In this document: positions 9,331 through 20,531 of the stretch, piece after piece
How the letters are laid out: every line of letters begins with the position of its first letter
How positions within the stretch are numbered: position 1 is the stretch's first letter
DNA from: Stropharia rugosoannulata
Lineage: Eukaryota; Basidiomycota; Agaricomycetes; Agaricales; Strophariaceae
DNA length: 64,000 nt
Assembly (NCBI GenBank): GCA_028532985.1
Contig: JANCIK010000010.1
Location: 2,046,001-2,110,000, forward strand
Reading direction: 5' to 3'
Notes under the pieces: generated by a model
The model's database searches: none
Told to the model about the DNA's origin: nothing
The model's input: only the letters and a program-made list of their open reading frames with translations
Translations under genes and position numbers: made by a program

Positions 9331-10847
9331 TGGGGTGTGGGGGGGGGAGGTGTTCCGTTGCCATTGTCCGAGTCCGAGTCATTGTTTTCACTTTCTGGTG
9401 AAGCTGATCGGGTGTTAGCTTTTGTTGTTTTGTTACTGGAGTCACTTAGCTCTGGGTAATCGGCGCCGGTCCATGTCCATGGTGCGCTAGTTGGAAAGAA
9501 AGGGAGCGCATTGCTGGGGTTTCGGATGTCGTATTCTCTGCATTTTTTGATGAATATTGGGCAGTTGCGGTCAGTTGCTGTGTGTCCGTCAGAACCGCAG
9601 GGTTTGCAGTATTTCTTGCTCTTGTTCGTGCATTCATTGCTTCTATGATTTTCGCCACAGTACTTGCATGTCTCGTGAGTTTGTTTGCAGTCTCTCGCGA
9701 TGTGGCCGTAGTGTTGGCATTTGTGACATCTTGTCGGTTCGATCTTGAGTTTTTCTGTGGGTTTCCTAGCCATATGAATCAGTAATCCTCGCACTGTGAA
9801 GTAATTGGCCCTCTCCTCGTTAGTGAGTGTTAGCAACACGTTTGCTACTTTCTGGTTATCGCTTCGTCTTCCCACCGCCTTCATCCATTTGATTTCATGC
9901 ACCATGTCTTCTGATAGATTGTTGTTCTCCAGGATTTCGTCCCTTTCTTTCTCGAGGTCGCAGGTGGTTGGTACGAACTTTACTACGAGTTGATATTTTC
10001 TTGGTGAATATTTGACTCCCCAGCGTTTGGTTATGGTTTCCGTGCAGATTTGTTCTCTTATCCATCTCGCTCCTTCTTCCGTAGTCATCTCGACGAGTAG
10101 GGTTTTGAATTTGGTGTTCTTCTCCATGTGGTATACTTTGTGGTTGTCGCCGTCGATTTCATTGATTGTTTGTTGGATGGTCTGTTTGAGTGACCGGTTG
10201 TCGTCCTCGATCTTGAGTTGGCCCTGGTCTCCTTCGAGGATGATTTTGACCTGTCGCGCCGCAATTGCGGCTCTTGCTGCCACTATGGGGTTTGCCTTCG
10301 CCAGAGCTCCGCTTGCTGCGGCTATTTCACTCCATGTTTTCGGTCCTGTGGTGGTTCTGCTGGGTTGTGTTACATTCTGTGGCTTTGTTTGTATCGTTGT
10401 CCAGGTATCCGTTGCATCTTTGAGGTGTTCTCTTACTGCAGCTTCCGTCGATGCTTTGACCTTGACCAGCTCGGCCTGCAGTGAGGCTGTAATGTCTGCT
10501 TTGATTTGCGATGCGACGGACGCTATGGATGACTTAATCAGGTCTTCGGTGCTGCTCCGGGCCGTTAGTAGTTCGGACATGATTGTTCCGATGGCGTAGA
10601 TCGTCCGTTTATAATCATTGTTTGTTTTTGAGTCGGTTGGCAGGTCTGACGTTGCATATTCTTTGAGTGCTTGTATAAATGAACTCGGGTCCATTATGTT
10701 GTCTTCGCGTGAGAGTATGTTGAACCTTTCTAGTGTTTCTATTGATTCTCTAGTGTCTCTCGGTAAGTGTATTTCACTACGTGTGCTGGGTCTGTTTGTT
10801 GTTGTCGTTGTCGTCTGTTGCGACGCCGTCCCGTGCTTGGGGGGCAT
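9327..10847 (-). CDS. LINE ORF1 (gag-like) with three zinc knuckles
   Basis: The 506-residue frame is intact from ATG at 10847. It opens with a polar Thr-rich segment, has a long helical middle (Ala/Lys/Glu rich), and ends with three cysteine-histidine knuckles: 'CHKCQHYGHIARDC' (CX2CX4HX4C), 'CKYCGENHRSNEC' (CX2CX3HX4C) and 'CKPCGSDGHTATDRNC'. The tail is Ser/Asp rich and ends in a proline run. Such proteins coat the element RNA and form the ribonucleoprotein. It overlaps ORF2 by four bases. The absence of stops over 1.5 kb shows that this copy is fairly young even though its ORF2 is cut short. Confidence 0.85.
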   Translation of the reverse strand: MPPKHGTASQQTTTTTTNRPSTRSEIHLPRDTRESIETLERFNILSREDNIMDPSSFIQALKEYATSDLPTDSKTNNDYKRTIYAIGTIMSELLTARSSTEDLIKSSIASVASQIKADITASLQAELVKVKASTEAAVREHLKDATDTWTTIQTKPQNVTQPSRTTTGPKTWSEIAAASGALAKANPIVAARAAIAARQVKIILEGDQGQLKIEDDNRSLKQTIQQTINEIDGDNHKVYHMEKNTKFKTLLVEMTTEEGARWIREQICTETITKRWGVKYSPRKYQLVVKFVPTTCDLEKERDEILENNNLSEDMVHEIKWMKAVGRRSDNQKVANVLLTLTNEERANYFTVRGLLIHMARKPTEKLKIEPTRCHKCQHYGHIARDCKQTHETCKYCGENHRSNECTNKSKKYCKPCGSDGHTATDRNCPIFIKKCREYDIRNPSNALPFFPTSAPWTWTGADYPELSDSSNKTTKANTRSASPESENNDSDSDNGNGTPPPPTPQ

Positions 10848-11297
10848 GTAGTAGGATGTGATTGATGTTTGTATTGTAAAAAAGTATAATGGGAGGTTTT
10901 GTGGGTGGTTACAGGTATGTCTTAATGCTACTTATGATGCTCTTCGACTCGCTGAATGCCTATGTGGCTGTGCTTTGTCGTGGTTAGAGATCAAGAAGCT
11001 CGGCGTTATCGATATAGAGTACATCTTTATTCTCTGTACGCCCAGCAGTATAGTAGTGTTGCTGCGCTGTCAAATAATATACTAACGGAATATGAACGCA
11101 GAGTTTCTCGCAGTCAACCGAACAGAAGTGAATAGGTTCAAGTGAACATATATTATGGTATATTTAAATAATGGTCCGTGAAAACAAGTGTCCGCCGTTT
11201 ATATCTTGCATCATGGCCAGCCGCATTATTGCCAACTTCTAGTAATCTCCGTGTCTATAGTCCGTTACTTTTGACCGGAGGTATCCTATGGCGCAAT

Positions 11298-11790
11298 TCA
11301 CAGCAAAGCAGCCATGGCGCCTGCAGCCAGTCCTACAACTAGACCGCCCGCCATGCTGCTCCCGTGAAGTCCCAACGCCCCGCTTCCGGTTCCTGTGGCC
11401 CCCCCTGTACTGGCGGGGTTGGTAGCAGATGTGCCACCACTAGAGGAGGATGTCGATGAGCCGCTACCGGTGATGTTCCCAATGATTCCCGTAGGCGCGG
11501 TGCCTGCACTTGTCAAAGACGAGAAGGCCGAGCCAGCAGCGGAGGTCGCACCAGCGATCCCTGAGGTACCGTTGGTGCCAATGGAAGATGCGATAGAGCT
11601 GGCAGCGCTGAGAGCCGATGACGCACTGTGGATTGAAAATTAGCATTACTTGTAATACCTACAACAGGAATTAAACACACCCCGATGGGAGAGCGCCGAT
11701 AGCACTCGAAACGTTGGGGTCGGTGACCAAACTGCTTTGCGCAGAAACGCCTGCGAAGAAGAGAGCGAGGGTCATTACTGAGGCCTTCAT
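11298..11790 (-). CDS. small secreted Ser/Thr/Gly-rich protein with GPI-type tail
   Basis: Two exons, 11790-11681 and 11625-11298, are separated by a 55-nt GT-AG intron and give 145 residues. The product starts with a signal peptide ('MKASVMTLALFFAGVSAQ'). It continues as a low-complexity Ser/Ala/Gly/Thr region with likely O-glycosylation, and ends in 'GSSMAGGLVVGLAAGAMAA' plus two Leu. That hydrophobic tail preceded by small residues is typical of a GPI-anchor signal. It is thus probably a cell-wall or plasma-membrane surface protein. A TATA-like stretch lies about 100 bp upstream on the minus strand. The neighbour at 12598-13076 has the same plan, intron position after the signal region, and tail. 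No enzymatic domain is visible. Confidence 0.75.
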
Positions 11791-12597
11791 TTTGTATGTG
11801 TATTTAATGGAAGGATGGGATTAAATAGCTGATTCAAAGGAAAGGTACGTGGGGCTGACTGTTCGATGCTAGGAAAGTAGGAAATCGTCCTCCCCACTTT
11901 ATACTGCTCGTTTACGATGTCACAGCTATATGGCATGACCGTATGTTCGTGATGGAAATGATGGTCATGCACAGCTACTGCCTTCTACTGCGCAATACTC
12001 CAAACGTTGCCTTGGCAAAGCCCCAACGCTCCATGATTCGAGGTGGAGCAACTGCTCCAGCTGTCCGCAACATCACATTATGTGTATAGAGTTGCATAGA
12101 ATCGCTCGGAGATTGACTATGCCTAGCCCTTTATGTGTACATACATAGTTCTAGTATCAATACATTAACGGAATATCGCGTATGAACACTCTTCTAGACG
12201 CCCTTTGTGTCAAGCTTGAAGCAGTTTGAAGCAGCCGCCGGAGTTGATGCTAAAAATAACCGCGCTTAAGGCCGATGACGTCTTAGGTTAAATTAAAAGT
12301 GAGCCCAGTCAACGAGCATTTTCGCTGAAGCAGACATCTTATGTCTACAGAGGTTTTATTCATATCAAATACAGCAAAATATATTTCAAAGTGCCTTATG
12401 TCCACAGAAGAGTAATAGTAATATATTGAAATACAGTCGTACAAACTCATGCGCGCTACAGAAACCAAGTTCTTGAGAGCGCGTCGTGGAGTACGAATAT
12501 GCACACAGTGTCTGTTAAGCATAAGTCTGCGTAAGCCCATAAATCTACCTTCCGAGTTTTACAGACTCACCATTGTCATAAAATGTAAGACAGTGCC
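11791..12597. other. intergenic, no gene recognised
   Basis: This is the space between two paralogous surface-protein genes on the same strand. It should hold the promoter of the downstream copy and the terminator region of the upstream one. Only short frames without motifs were seen. Confidence 0.4.
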
Positions 12598-13076
12598 TCA
12601 GACGAAAATAGCCATCGCGGCACCAATAAGGCCTACAACCATTCCTCCAGCAAAGCTGTGTTGTTGGATTTCTGCTCCACTCGTGTTGTTCCCGCCCGAT
12701 GAACCACTGCCGTTGGTGGGGCTGGGGTTGAGGGCTGAGCTGGCGGAATTGGACAAAGAGCTGAGGGAGGAAGATGCCGCGGCAGTGGCATTACCCGCAG
12801 CTGCGCTGATGGATGACGATATCGATGATGCATTCGCCGACACTGCAGACGAGAAGGAGGACGACGCGGACGATAATGAAGATGCAGCTGCAGAATTAGT
12901 TCTGCCGAATTGGAGGTAAATTAATGCAATTATGAAGTGAACGGTGATGTATAGTGCACTTACGAGGTCAATGTGGTCGTCGATGAGGAGACATTAACGC
13001 TGGTGATAGTAGTCGCCGCTTGGGCAGCTGAAACAGCAGCGCATGCGAAGATGGTGGCAACAGCGGCGAATTTCAT
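12598..13076 (-). CDS. small secreted Ser/Ala-rich protein with GPI-type tail
   Basis: Exons 13076-12964 and 12901-12598 flank a 62-nt intron (gtaagt...ggcag) and encode 138 residues. There is an N-terminal signal peptide ('MKFAAVATIFACAAVSAAQA'). A Thr/Ser segment and a long Ser/Ala-rich stretch follow, with a short Gly/Asn/Pro spacer. The hydrophobic tail 'FAGGMVVGLIGAAMAIFV' is close to that of the gene at 11298-11790 ('MAGGLVVGLAAGAMAALL'). The two genes look like a tandem duplicate pair of wall-anchored proteins. A TATA box at 13136-13145 lies about 60 bp upstream of the ATG. Start choice rests on the signal peptide and TATA position. Confidence 0.75.
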
Positions 13077-13135
13077 GATGATTATATGGCGTTTATGTAA
13101 AACGGGGCTTTTTGTGAAGACTCCTCACCCGTCTA

Positions 13136-13145
13136 CTTTATATAC
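13136..13145 (-). promoter_or_regulatory. TATA box of the 12598-13076 gene
   Basis: On the minus strand the sequence reads ggtatataaag, about 60 bp upstream of the ATG at 13076, which is a normal distance for a strong fungal promoter. Confidence 0.55.
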
Positions 13146-15337
13146 CTTTCACTTGGATTATATGTAGAAAATTGCTATTCCCAAATTCTTTGGATGTTGA
13201 CATCATGGGTTACGTAGATTGTACTCTACATCAATGATATCCATAACTACCCATGATGCGTATTTTGTCCTCGTCACCACTTGGGCAAGCTATACGATTA
13301 AGGTACGTTTCAAAAACAATAGTATATGCCAGTGTATGTAACACGCCGAAGACTTCTGTATTCATGTAGCACTTTAAGCCATCCTTACACCTATTAAGAG
13401 AGCTGAAATATGAGAGTTATGTCCTATTGAGTAATTCAGCCAAGGCATTACGCGTTTAGTGACGATCATCGATCACTGGCAGTGTCATGAAGGCCCCACA
13501 GGCTGGTGTGTGAATAAGTTATACATAATATCTGTCAGTCCTTATAATACAGTAGACTAAAATTACACTGAATCGCATTGCAACTTAAACCTTACATCCG
13601 GGGCCTTTAGCATTGCGATCTCCTTAAGTCACATCCCTCTAGAATGATAACTTTGGTAGCAGAGATTATAGAGTACCAAGTATGTACTCTAGAGACTTTT
13701 AATTACCACGTGGATACGAATCCAAATTTAAATTGCAGCCTCTGCTCAGTGTCACGAGGCATGGTCCACGCGGTTGTATGTGCGAACTCTCTAATGCCGC
13801 CTCTTTCACAGTGCCACAAACTCTAATACTGGTTCTCAGACTAGTCTATTTCATGCATTACACTACAGCAAGCTGGCTTTCTTGAGTTAGTCACTTGAGC
13901 AAGTACTGTTAATTCAACATAGATTAAATTGACCCTCAACGCATATTTTTCTTCAAACGCCCCAAGGTCTCACAAATTAGCTGTCCGTATGTGTAATTGG
14001 AGGTAAAGCCGTATCTGTAATTAGTGCGAGCATGGTTTCCTAAAGCCAGGGATACGTCTAAAACTCAAGTGCTCCCCCGGTTCACAACGGTAACTTGGGG
14101 TAATACATGCAGCAACAGCCTGGATTGGGCCATTTCGGCACGGAGAGAAATATGTCCCAAAACCGGAAAAACGCCATGGGGATTGTTGCAGAACAAGAGC
14201 GGGCGCTAATTTAATACAGTACATCGTCTGCCTGTTTTGTCTTTGTTTCCGAGACGGCCCCTCTGGTAAGAATCTACCGCGAAGGTTCTCTCATGCACAC
14301 CTTTAAACTTAGACGAATGCGCATGTCAAACCTCCGTACTGCTAGGATTTCTATTGACATCCTGAAGGCTGGAATAGAATTCTTTGTACCTTAAGAGCAA
14401 CGGATCATTGTTGCAGGATGGCTAACAGACTAACCCCAGCAGTACTAACTACTTTTGCTGCCCTTTTCCATTGCATGAAAGGCGAGTTTTTTTTTTTGAC
14501 TTCTCAACAACCGCGTTTTAAATGTTTTCTGCCTTTTCTGGGAGCTGATCATCACGCCGGTGTTACTGTCGGTGTGGCAACTCTACTGAGTCATTTTTCT
14601 TTGTAACAAATACTTCTTGTGTTACTTTATTTTATGCAGTGCCATTGCATTACAATGGTATCAGGTAGTATCAAACGAAAACCTTCTTTTTTCATGATGG
14701 ATCACAGCCGGTTACGAAGGTTCCAGCTGGGAGTAGTAGTAGTCTCACATATACAACATTCTGCAATTCAAACTATAGCACCCGTCTTCATAGTGCCGTA
14801 GTGCAAGTCACCTAACAAATGTTGGGTTTGAATGTCATTATGTGATACTTGGCACTAGGAGACTTTTTTTCTAATTCGAGCAGTGTGAGAGGAATAGAAG
14901 GGAGCTTCCGGCAGTTACGGATTAATCTCAACTGTATTCCGGTATATGTTAACTTGTGCTCTGCACAGATGTTCAGGACTGTGTTGCAAAGAGCGCCCAC
15001 TACCCACAGCTTTCATGATTTTCTCAAGACCTTCTACAAACCTTCTCTTTCGGAACTATGATGATTAACTCCTTATGACCAGAGTTAGTCCTTTGCATGA
15101 ATTGCTTCATAAAGCAAGTAAGGGCACAGTACACTGCAGACTCGATGAAAAGTACATACACACCACAGTGAAGTTGCCTGAAGTTGCAACCGAAAATAAG
15201 TTCAATCATCTTCTAACCGTAACCCTTAGCCCCTCTTGGCCACTAAAAGGTACGAACACTTCTAGCCGACATTTATATGCTTAGTTCCGCGTGAGAAGAT
15301 GATGTGAGGTCATGGCGCGGAAGCGCTTTGAACTTTG
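13146..15337. other. 2.2 kb without a recognisable gene
   Basis: The sequence is AT-leaning with frequent stops in all frames. I saw no motif, tRNA or clear repeat. Short frames of 60-70 residues are at chance level. Confidence 0.45.
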
Positions 15338-15345
15338 TATAAATA
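15338..15345 (+). promoter_or_regulatory. TATA box of the SUR7/PalI-like gene
   Basis: tataaata stands 35-42 bp upstream of the ATG at 15380. This implies a very short 5' leader, since transcription would start close to the ATG. Confidence 0.5.
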
Positions 15346-15379
15346 CTGCCTGATCGACTGCTCCTCATTTCAGCCTACC

Positions 15380-16298
15380 ATGTCGCGCGCGTTCTGTATC
15401 CCTGGCATTTTTTTCCTGACCTGTGCGCTCGTTCTGAGCTTCCTCGCCTCGATATCATTGCCATTCCTCCCGGCATTGGATGTAACCCGCGTCAAGTTCC
15501 AATCTGGTAGTGTCTCTAATTCACCAGAGAAGGGAGCGTTGGAGTTGAGTGAAATACGCGTAAGTTCCTCAGTTAATGCCCAATCTCTTTTTTCTCATCA
15601 AATCTTTTTTCAGTTCGGTATATGGTATGAGTGGGCACAACCTACATAGAAAGCCAATGATTGACATTCTCTAGGGCACCTTGTGCGTATACTACGACGG
15701 GAGAGAGGATCTGCGGAGTCAAACGTGAGCCTTGTTCCGAACTTGAAAAAGTGGCACCATCTTGATCATGATAAAACCTTGTAGAGCATGGATATCAAGT
15801 TGAGATAATTAACCCACTCGACATCAACCATATTACCGTCATTAAATCATCATGGACTCGTGGCCTTGCCACTCAGCCAGTCGGTATGTGGTTCGCATTC
15901 ATGAATCATCAACGCACCCCTCTCATTTCCGTTTTGTAGCCACCGCCGTGACGTTCATTGCATTCCTTCTGTCCTTCTCGACACATGTCACCGTGACGCT
16001 TGCGGCGTCGCTAGTGTCCTTCCTTGCCGCGTTGATAACCCTGATATCCTTCGCCATTGAGATCGCCCTATTTGCTCTAGTCAAACACGCAATAGACGAC
16101 ATGAACATCGGCGCAAAGACGATAACAGCCCCTGGGTTCTGGCTCACCTTCGCCTCATTCATCCTCCTTCTCCTGGCCGGGTGCACAGTGTGCTTTGGAC
16201 GTCGTCGCGAGCGCATGTCAAGCGCTACTACTACTAACTACCCCATGCAGACAACAAGGTCAGGCAGGTTCTGGGCAAAGGTCACCGGAAGAGCCTAG
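15380..16298 (+). CDS. SUR7/PalI-family membrane protein
   Basis: Five exons (15380-15559, 15614-15624, 15675-15724, 15785-15883, 15940-16298) give 232 residues; all four introns are 50-60 nt GT-AG. The second exon is only 11 nt. The protein has a first membrane segment ('FFLTCALVLSFLASISLPF'), an extracellular loop with 'FGIWAPCAY' and a second Cys in 'GERIC', then 'SSWTRGLATQPVA' and three further membrane segments. It ends in a basic cytoplasmic tail. The four-helix plan with a W-x-x-C...C loop is the claudin-like pattern of SUR7/PalI proteins, which mark plasma-membrane eisosome domains or act in pH signalling. At this length it lacks the long cytoplasmic tail of true PalI. The family is fairly sure; the exact role is not. 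Confidence 0.75.
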
Positions 16299-16838
16299 AG
16301 GCTATACAGCCCCTGTCAAGCGCCACGCGTCCCTAGTCTTCATGCATGCTGTCTGCACTGCAGCAATGCTTCTAAGTACCGGATCAGTTATTTATTGTTG
16401 CTCTCTTTGTAGGCAATTTGCTCGTTGACGAACTACATATATACCAAGAATCAGGTTGGACATACGTATTTATACCAAAATGCCTCTAGTACCCTCCCAA
16501 GTCTGTTCGTAACAGTTAATGTATGTAGAATGGGTTTGTAATGTAAAGTGGAGGCTCCTGAGTCGATAGGACGTAAATGAGGCATGAAGGGTGCGCGTTT
16601 TTTTTTCAGTCAGCCTTGCTGCTCTTGTCACGTTCCGGCGCGCGACACGGTGATCACTCGGATTTATTTCTAAAATAAAAAGCTCGTGGGAAATCACGCG
16701 CGGATGACTTGCATGCTCTCGACTTTTCTCTCTTTAAAGACCCCTAACGTCCTCTATCATTCTAACTATTTCCCCTAACTTATTCATGTTCATACTTACC
16801 CGCCTTTGTTGATAGACAAATATAGACCCTAAACACTT
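16299..16838. other. convergent 3' ends, no gene recognised
   Basis: This is the space between the SUR7/PalI-like gene (plus) and the DUR3 gene (minus), which converge here. It should hold both polyadenylation regions. A minus frame at 16470-16697 shows no motif. Confidence 0.45.
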
Positions 16839-19800
16839 CTAGCGCCGCACTGCTTCCAAAGCTTTCCAACAACCACCCAAAATTTTCATTATCTCCCTCC
16901 GTGATTCCCAGACCGGAAGCAGAACAGAGAATGTTCCACTGAGGAGTGCCCATATTCTGGACGCGGAATTTTAGTCATACTTCCAAGCTACGTAACCCAA
17001 TGGCTCTAACGCACATGCTTACTGAAATCCAAAATGTGAAGAACTTCTCACTGAAGACGTAATGCGAGAAGAACATTGGTAAAGGCACTTTATTTAATGG
17101 TCAACTGCCTGCACAGGATGAGAGGGAACTTCATATGCGTACCTATGACGGTAACAATGGCAGTCAGCGTCAAGCTGTACCATGCTGCCCTCTTGAATGC
17201 GGCTTGGAGCACTTTCAAGTCCGTTGCCTTGGCCTTATCATTCACAGGGATTTCTTCGGCCTCTCTTGAGCCACTGGTCGTTTCCAAATCACCTACTTTC
17301 ACGGGATTTTTCTCTATGTCTGACGAATTTTTCTCGTCCATTTCTGGAGGGTCGTCGTCACTTCTTTCTCCTTGAGAACTCGCCTCGTGTACAGGTTCGA
17401 AGTCGACATCCAGATTCGCTATTTTTCTCGTTCCTTGGAAGTCGTAATCAGCGGGGTCTGCCCGTATGATGATGATTAGGTTCCGGTTATCGGCGTAGAG
17501 TGGGAAGATACATTGCACTCACTCATCAAGGAGACGGCAACTGTAATGATCCCGGAGAAGAGGAGCCCAGTCAGCCCGCTACACACGGCGGAGTAGGGCT
17601 CTGCAAGATTAGGGACATTGATAGCACCTATCGGGTTTTTGCGTGTCAGGACATGGCATATCTCCTGGGCGTGGTATTATTACCGTATATCTTCCAGCAC
17701 CCGATCATCCAAGCAAGCATTCCTTTTTCAGGTCGATATTACTTCTGCTCTCGTAAAACATCCAAGACATTAAGCGCACCTAAGGTGGCACCAATCACGG
17801 CTCCTGCGACGATTCCTGTGCTTGTTAATTTCCGCCATGTCACTGTTAATCCGATGGGTATTACTGCTGGGCTCAGAACAACCCCTCTGGTCGAAACCTT
17901 TCGTCAAAACTCTACTAGACTGTCTTGTCAGGGACTCACTGGACATAGAATAACTTGGTTGCAGATTGCTAGATTTCGTCAAATTTCAGATTCGCAAAGA
18001 TAGGCACTCACCCATCCGAGGTCTATGTTTGCCTTGTGTAACTGGAGTGAATGGCTATCAGCGTCGGACTGTGTGTGCCCGCATTCATCTTACTATTGTG
18101 GCCCAGCACCCCATCCAGACGGCCCAAAAACAGATGAACAAATGGGATACGCGCACGATATCTGCTCCCCGGGCCTTGGGAAAGAAATATGCCTTGTAGA
18201 TGCTGCGGTTTGATGAGTATTACTAGAAACTCTGTGATTGTCCGGATTCTACGCACTCATACGAGCTTGGGATCCACCAGGTAAGTCAGCTTATGAGATC
18301 CAATCCATTCAGTGCAATCAGACACTCTTACAAAAGACTTGATACAGCTATCAGCTAATGAAAATAGATAACATTGTTCGTTATTAACTTCGTTTGCGAT
18401 GGTCCGTAACTGACTCACCTCCGCGCTACACGCACTGGTCACAGCCATGCTACAGAATCTCATTAGGCCAGTCTGTCAGTTGACTCGCAATCTGCTTACA
18501 AAACGACGAGGAGGACCGCAATGGCTCCACCTTTACCCATGACTACGGCAGCTGCAGCGGGAGCTGCTAACCCAGCGCTGACTTGTGATGCCGACAACGG
18601 ATTGGGATAGGTTGGAAATAAGGGCTTTTTGGTCGACCTGTCAGCCGGTCGTTTATGTGTTTGAAGTGGTGACCCACATTGTTCTGAAGAGCCCTCGCCC
18701 CAAGGCCCAGACAACTGGCAAATGCGAATGGGACGGCGAACCTGACACGAATAGAGTAAGAAATGGACTCTTCATGTTAAGGGGTACAACCGTACCACGA
18801 CAGGCCACCAAGCATCTAGCGAACCCATTCAATGAAATCGAGCGATGAAGAACGATAAGTAACATACATATGCTTTTGTGGTTGATTGCGGATGGCTTGC
18901 AATTGCCTTTTGCTCTGGTTAGCAATAATACGAAGGTAATCGAGCTTCGGCCTACTCTTTGCCAATATCCTTGGTCACAGAAAATTCCAGAAAACCCACT
19001 CAGGATAGTCACCGCTCCGAACACAAGACCTTGATTACTCTTCATCGTCAGGTAGCTCCCGTTCTCATTTCCGACAACTGGGGTCTCTTCTCCAGCCTTC
19101 ACTAGAAGGTTGTAGAAACCCGGGAGTCCATCTGTAGCTGGGGCCGTTCCGCTATTCAAATTCAGATTTCACCATGGATGCGGATCTGGGGAATGCAGCT
19201 TACTATGTACGGAAAATAAACTATGGTTCTCCTGTATGTAAAATGGACCGGTGCATATAATTTCCGAGACTCACGATGTAAATGATTATGAACAAGATGA
19301 ATGTATGACTCCAGTCGCATACGAATGTCGCCCGAAGACCCCTGCGGTGGATCAAAAATTCATACGCGAATAATCTTTGCTATCTTGGAACAATCGTACC
19401 CAACAATGACATATACGGCTATTCCTATTGGGAGTAGAAAACATGCAGCGACTGCAAGGTTGAATGGAAAAGTTAGTACATTGCTACTCCTTCCACATAT
19501 AATTATCTCCGAGGAACCGTGCTTACGAGTATTCATTCCAGTTAGTGCATTGACGGTAGCCGCTCCTCCCACTGAGTCAAAAATAAGCATCCAGGTTAGT
19601 CATCGGATGCAATTGTAAATCCCAATAGACTAACAGAGCAAGGAGCCGCAGACCACCATGATGCAAAGAAATGCGTAGAAGGTAAATAGCAAATGAGGCC
19701 CCGTCCCAAATCGGACTCTCACGATCTGAATGACGGCGAGGTGATAAGTATGTGCGTGTATTGTGTGAATCTATTAGACCGCGTACCTCAAGAAAGGTGT

Positions 19801-20531
19801 GTGCTCCATTAGCGTTCATTTTTACTTTAGCGGCGACCATGCCGAAGATGGCGAGTTGAATCGTGCCTCCGACGCCGTACCACCTATTTAGATATCTTCA
19901 GGCTAGGATAACGGAGTCATAAGTATATAAGTAGCCTCTAACCAAGGACCGCTAACGCCAAAAGTATACGCAGCCGTGCTGGACTGCAGAAGTGTCGCAC
20001 TCCAGGTCCATGCGCTAACGCTAAAGAATGAAGTCAGCGGCGCTGTCCATGATGTCCCAGAAAGGAAAGCTTAAATGACACCCACATCCCACAACATACT
20101 AATCCAGGCTATAGCCAAGCGAATAAGTATGCAATGAAGGTTTGATAGCTCGGTTGAACTTACTTTCACATTTCTAGATGCAGTCTCAAATTTTACAAGT
20201 AGCTTGAATACTCCCTTCGAGGTCAACGAAAATAGGCACATACCGTAAATTCCTCAGACGCTCTCGGGGATGTATCCGTGAAGCGTGTTTGCAGAAAGGT
20301 AAGGCAGAGCATTACGAGGGCGAAGAAGAACCCAACCCCTAAGAACTAGCTGTGAGCGTTCTCAACAGTATAGATAGCTGATAACGGCCATGCTCGCACC
20401 AATGACGACACCATACCCGACGCTCTGCTCTGCAAGTAATTCACAGTCAGTACATGCCACAATATTTGTACATATCTTGAGCATAGGCACTAACCAAGCA
20501 GGGGTTTGAACTCAGGTACCTCTGAAGACAT
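16839..20531 (-). CDS. urea/H+ symporter of the DUR3 type (SSF family)
   Basis: A long intron-dense gene that takes up urea across the plasma membrane. The ATG at 20531 begins 'MSSEVPEFKPLL', spliced to 'EQSVGYGVVIGASMAV' and then 'FFALVMLCLTFLQTRFT'. Later exons read 'ASEEFT', 'HTFLEV', 'LIFDSVGGAATVNALTGMNT', 'LAVAACFLLPIGIAVYVIVG', 'GNENGSYLTMKSNQGLVFG', 'DQGYWQR', 'YPNPLSASQVSAGLAAPA', 'SACSAELIAVSSL', 'RGADIVRVSHLF', 'FWAVWMGCWATI' and 'HKANIDLGW'. The C-terminal part runs 'AFKRAAWYSLTLTAIVTVI', 'PLPMFFSHYVFSEKFFTFW', and 'IWALLSGTFSVLLPVWES' to a stop at 16839. The last two introns (57 and 58 nt) close cleanly in frame. Order and spacing match DUR3 throughout. One junction near 18210-18400 ('SSL' to 'IYKAYFF') could not be resolved and seems to lack about three residues. 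In fungi such genes are usually nitrogen-regulated; no binding site was identified here. Confidence 0.85.

Larger units (their letters stand above)
8758..10900 (-). mobile_element. LINE (non-LTR retrotransposon) remnant with ORF1 and endonuclease
   Basis: The two open frames on the minus strand form the 5' part of a LINE: a CCHC-finger ORF1 and the APE-type endonuclease domain that begins ORF2. The reverse transcriptase, RNase H and 3' end that should follow below 8758 are absent. The 5' untranslated part probably extends a little past 10847 but its edge is not visible. LINE copies usually lose their 5' end by aborted reverse transcription, so loss of the 3' side points to a later deletion or another insertion at about 8757. 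Confidence 0.8.

Noticed and set aside
10012..10599. 195-residue hydrophobic frame on the plus strand, resembling a membrane protein
   Set aside because: It is antisense to the intact LINE ORF1, which has clear zinc knuckles; the hydrophobicity is a complement effect.
16957..17014. Apparent frameshift at the end of DUR3
   Set aside because: Using the donor gtgcgt at 17014 instead of the earlier gtaagc joins 'FWISVSI' to 'IWALLSGTF' in frame, so no lesion is needed.
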